Source of the DNA: Ancylostoma caninum
Taxonomy: Eukaryota; Nematoda; Chromadorea; Rhabditida; Ancylostomatidae
Length of the DNA stretch: 64,000 nucleotides
Reading direction: 5' to 3'
Assembly: GCA_037903475.1 (NCBI GenBank)
Contig: JBAJFG010000621.1
Location: forward strand, 1,612,001 to 1,676,000
Within the stretch, counting starts at the first letter, position 1, and every line of letters begins with the position of its first letter. The notes beneath the pieces are model-generated. The model was not told the DNA's origin and made no database searches. It was given only the letters and a program-made list of their open reading frames with translations. Shown in pieces: positions 61,107-64,000 of the stretch. Made by a program: the position numbers and the translations under genes.

Positions 61107-61925
61107 AGCTGCCGTACCCGGCTTTGCCTGGGTGCTTTACTACCTTGGCTACATCACACTGCTGAGGCCAATTACTATCACCGATAAATCCATTAAAACA
61201 TTAAAATCCCCATAATTTTGGTGATCAGCATGTTAGCAAAGCCCAAGTGACCCTTCCCCATCGACTTGTGGGCGAAAAGTTAGCAAAGCTATTTTGGTGA
61301 CATTGAATCGATGCATTCGTACAAAGTAGTTGTCATATCCATCTTCAGCGTGTCGAAGAACCTCAGGAGGCATGTCTTCACCGGGGCGGAAGAGCCAAAA
61401 ATCAATAGGATCGATGAATCGCTATTTCATGCAAAATGGTTGTCATATACATGTTCAGCGTATTGAGAAACCCCAGTAGACATGTCTTTACCAGCCCGTA
61501 GGCAAGAATAGCGAAAAATCAATCAAATCAATAAATCAATATTTTGTGCAAAATGGTTGCCATATTTGTAATCAGCGTATTGAAAAACCCCAGGATACAT
61601 GTCCATGTCTCTCCCCGAGCGAAAATAGAAAAAAATCGATAAAATCGACAAATCGATAATTCGTGCAAAATGGTTGTCATATTCGTATTCAGCTATTAAC
61701 GAACCCCAGAAGACATGTCCCCACCGACCCCTGGGCAAAAATAATGAAAAATCGATATAATCGACAAATCAATCGATAGTCCAAGGTGCAAAGTAGCCTC
61801 TAACATCCGCTGGCCCGCTAGGATGTGTATGCAAAATTTAGTCCCGATCGGTTCACCCTCTGCGATTTCTATTTATTACATACATACACACACATACATA
61901 CAATCTTTCATATTCATATACACAG
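61107..61925 (+). mobile_element. SINE-like retroelement with RTE-type tail and internal repeats
   Basis: It starts TAGCTGCCGTACCCGGCTTT with the hairpin ACCCGGCTTTGCCTGGGT. It carries about four imperfect 113-118-bp repeats (CAAAATGGTTGTCATAT at 61,434, 61,549 and 61,667; a diverged one at 61,321). It ends CAAAATTTAGTCCCGATCGG, TTCACC and then an ACATACAT microsatellite. The final motif with a short tandem tail is characteristic of RTE-mobilised SINEs. No protein is encoded. Boundaries are approximate. Confidence 0.55.
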
Positions 61926-63290
61926 ACATTAAGCTGGGAGCCCACTGCAATCCCCCACCTCTCGCACCCCCTCCCCCCTTCTACCCGATTCTAAATCGCC
62001 TTCAAATTTGAACTTGACCTATTTCTTCATTCGAATAGCGCTTCTCTAACTGGCAATATTTACTAGAACTACCCGTTCATCGATTAGAGTTTGTGCGCCT
62101 GCATTTTCACATGTTGTAGCACTTCACAAGGCGAAACTTCAAAGGCGAGGTAGGGTGTACGGCACAGTGGATCGCACTTCTACGTCCAAATCGAGTCACA
62201 TTTTGCGCAGGGAGTTGCGCATTCCAATTGACAATATTTACTAGGATTAGGAGGATTTCGCGTTAGTTTTGAACGGTAACTACGAATCATAGTGTTGCGG
62301 ATGGGCAAGGAATAGGGTCCAGGTGTCCCAGGTGTCAATTTGCAAGAAATTTGTAATGACATGAAAAATTGCAAGAAATAACCGCATTTGTGCAAGCTCT
62401 AAGGGGATTCTAACTGTTATGTGACGCCTTATCTACCATACACTCACCGTAATCCTCCGGTATAATCCTCCGGTAATGAGAATACTTTACAAGATAAATA
62501 AGACTCTCTGGCACCATTCTTTATGCGAAGCCCTCCCCCCAACGTATGGGTTATGAGGGGTGCTGAACACCACACGATAGTGTATCCCATTCTGTCCCAT
62601 AACCAAAATGACAGTATCGGGCAAAATTATGCCGATGTGTAGTCGTGAGTTGTGTCTGAACTTCTATGTGAAAAGTTTGGGAGGAATAAGATTCCTTGAG
62701 ATATTTTGTCTACCATATGTTCACCGTAACATTAAAAGACGGTATTAGGGCACAAAATTGCCACGGCATTCGTACGCGAGGGCTCAGCGAAAAAAAACCT
62801 CGAAAATCCTAGGACCTCAGAATGAAGTGCCAACGTTTCTGGCTGTCGTATTAAACAACCGGCCCAGGGGCCAAATTTTACCTAAAGGAGTTTTTCTCGT
62901 GTTTTAGGCCTCCAACGTAGAATAGGGCTAACAACACCTACCAAAAATTAATTTTTCTGCAGCGAAAGAGGTCGCAACTTTATGCACATTCCAGATAGTT
63001 GGTAATATGTATCGTTAGCAAAGGTCCAACACTTCATGTCAAAATGAGACCTCTTTTGGCTGGAACTTTGCCTAAATGGTGCCACAGCATGTGGGAAGTT
63101 CTCACACATGAGAACAGATCATGTATCAAATACATAGAGTGTCTGAAACGGAGGATTTCCCTGGATTTCATAACCTCTTTTCTAATGCAGATGACCCTGA
63201 CCAAGGAAGTTAGCAGGCTCACCCTGGAAATCAAAGCGATACTTGTCATTGTTTGAAGCCTTGCCTAACAATATGACAATAGCGGGGAGA
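61926..63290. other. No gene recognised
   Basis: Contains a short duplicated TAATCCTCCGGTA (62,450-62,476) and a CATATGTTCACCGTAAC/CATACACTCACCGTAAT pair, suggesting decayed repeat units. The plus frame 62,999-63,256 has no recognised family. Confidence 0.25.
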
Positions 63291-63559
63291 CCCCACTCCT
63301 TGCGTATTAATGTTTACCAGCCTGATCGTCCGGCTAACGCCGGACTCTCAGGCTTCTTTTCGTGCTCACTTCGCTCGCATATTTTCATTGTCCTCAGATA
63401 AGATTAGTGCAGGTGGATGAACAGACACTATCCACAAAGAAGCATTCTTTACCGCGATTCATGGAACCATTGACCCACTATGGACAGCTCCTTTCCAACA
63501 ATTTGTGGTGCCGCATTTCGGTGGAAGTAAATAGTAAAATTTGACCGAGTAAGTCCAAG

Positions 63560-64000
63560 CTGGGATTGGACCTGAACACCGATGCACCCTTATCTCACCG
63601 TTGGAACCTGCCTCCAAAGGTTCCTCCCGTTTTAGACGCCGGCACACACTTGTCACGCCGTTGGACCCGACTCCAGGCATTTTCCCACTTTCGGAAACCG
63701 GCGCACCCTTATCACACCTTTGGACTCCACGCGGTTCCCCGGTTTTGGACGCCGACGCACCCTTATCACGCCGTTGGACCCGACTACACGCGTTTTCCCA
63801 CTTTTATACGCCGGCGCATCCTTATCACGCCGTTGGACCCAACTCCACGCGTTTCCCCACTTTTAGACGCCGGCGCGCCCTTATCACACCGTTGGACCCG
63901 ACACCACGCGTTTCCCCACTTTCGGACGCCGGCGCACCCTTATCACACCGTTGGACCCGACTCCACGCGTTTCCCCACTTTCGGACGCCGGCGCACCCTT
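63560..64000. repeat. 59-bp minisatellite array running off the window
   Basis: Units contain CACCGTTGGACCCGACTCCA, CGCGTTTCCCCACTTTCGG and ACGCCGGCGCACCCTTAT, with a period of 59 bp. Divergence falls towards the right, so the array interior lies beyond 64,000. The stretch GGACCCG...GCGTTTCCCCAC aligns with the complement of the 17.4-kb unit (GGACCCGTATC..GGCGTTCCCCAC), suggesting the same repeat family. Confidence 0.85.

Overview
The window is animal nuclear DNA. It has multi-exon genes with short GT..AG introns, polypyrimidine/TTTCAG acceptors directly before start codons, and dense MITE, SINE, LINE and minisatellite content. Three conserved genes could be reassembled exon by exon with consistent reading phase, and their content points to a nematode. 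The gene types, trans-splice-like acceptors and repeat load suggest a clade V strongylid or hookworm-like worm; that placement is inference. No prokaryotic operon, CRISPR array or virus was seen.

Layout: (1) 42-2041 (+): the 3' exons of glutamate-cysteine ligase (gcs-1/GCLC), cut by the window start. (2) 5299-9174 (-): a complete 15-exon API5 (apoptosis inhibitor 5) orthologue, convergent with gcs-1; the intergenic gap holds a 759-bp TTAA-flanked TIR element and a 161-bp TA-flanked MITE. (3) 9.2-14.5 kb: no gene recognised. (4) 14.5-28.4 kb: a large, nearly identical inverted duplication with about 4-kb arms and a 2.2-kb spacer. Each arm carries an intact five-exon gene for a 170-aa secreted protein with Val-Pro repeats, a His-rich segment and a Lys-rich tail, plus a 281-bp hAT-type MITE. 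Only the left arm is split by a 3.6-kb insertion, flanked by a 15-bp direct repeat, that contains a 60-bp minisatellite of about 40 units. The spacer holds head-to-head fragments of a Penelope-like element with a GIY-YIG endonuclease. (5) 28.9-56.7 kb (-): a 16-exon nicotinic acetylcholine receptor non-alpha subunit, most like nematode ACR-2, spread over 28 kb. Its introns hold an RTE-type LINE fragment, GC-rich repeats, a second piece of the minisatellite element, a TIR element, a tRNA-derived SINE, a 210-bp triple repeat and a galectin-like gene relic. (6) 57-64 kb: upstream flank of the receptor, a SINE/RTE-tailed retroelement with internal 115-bp repeats, and the start of another 59-bp minisatellite that runs off the window.

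The genes are not a pathway: glutathione synthesis, nuclear anti-apoptotic scaffold and cholinergic receptor are ordinary chromosomal neighbours. The most unusual parts are the inverted duplication with its duplicated secreted-protein gene, and the dispersed minisatellite-bearing element family present at three places in the window. All gene models were built by eye from splice signals, reading phase and remembered family features; no search was run.
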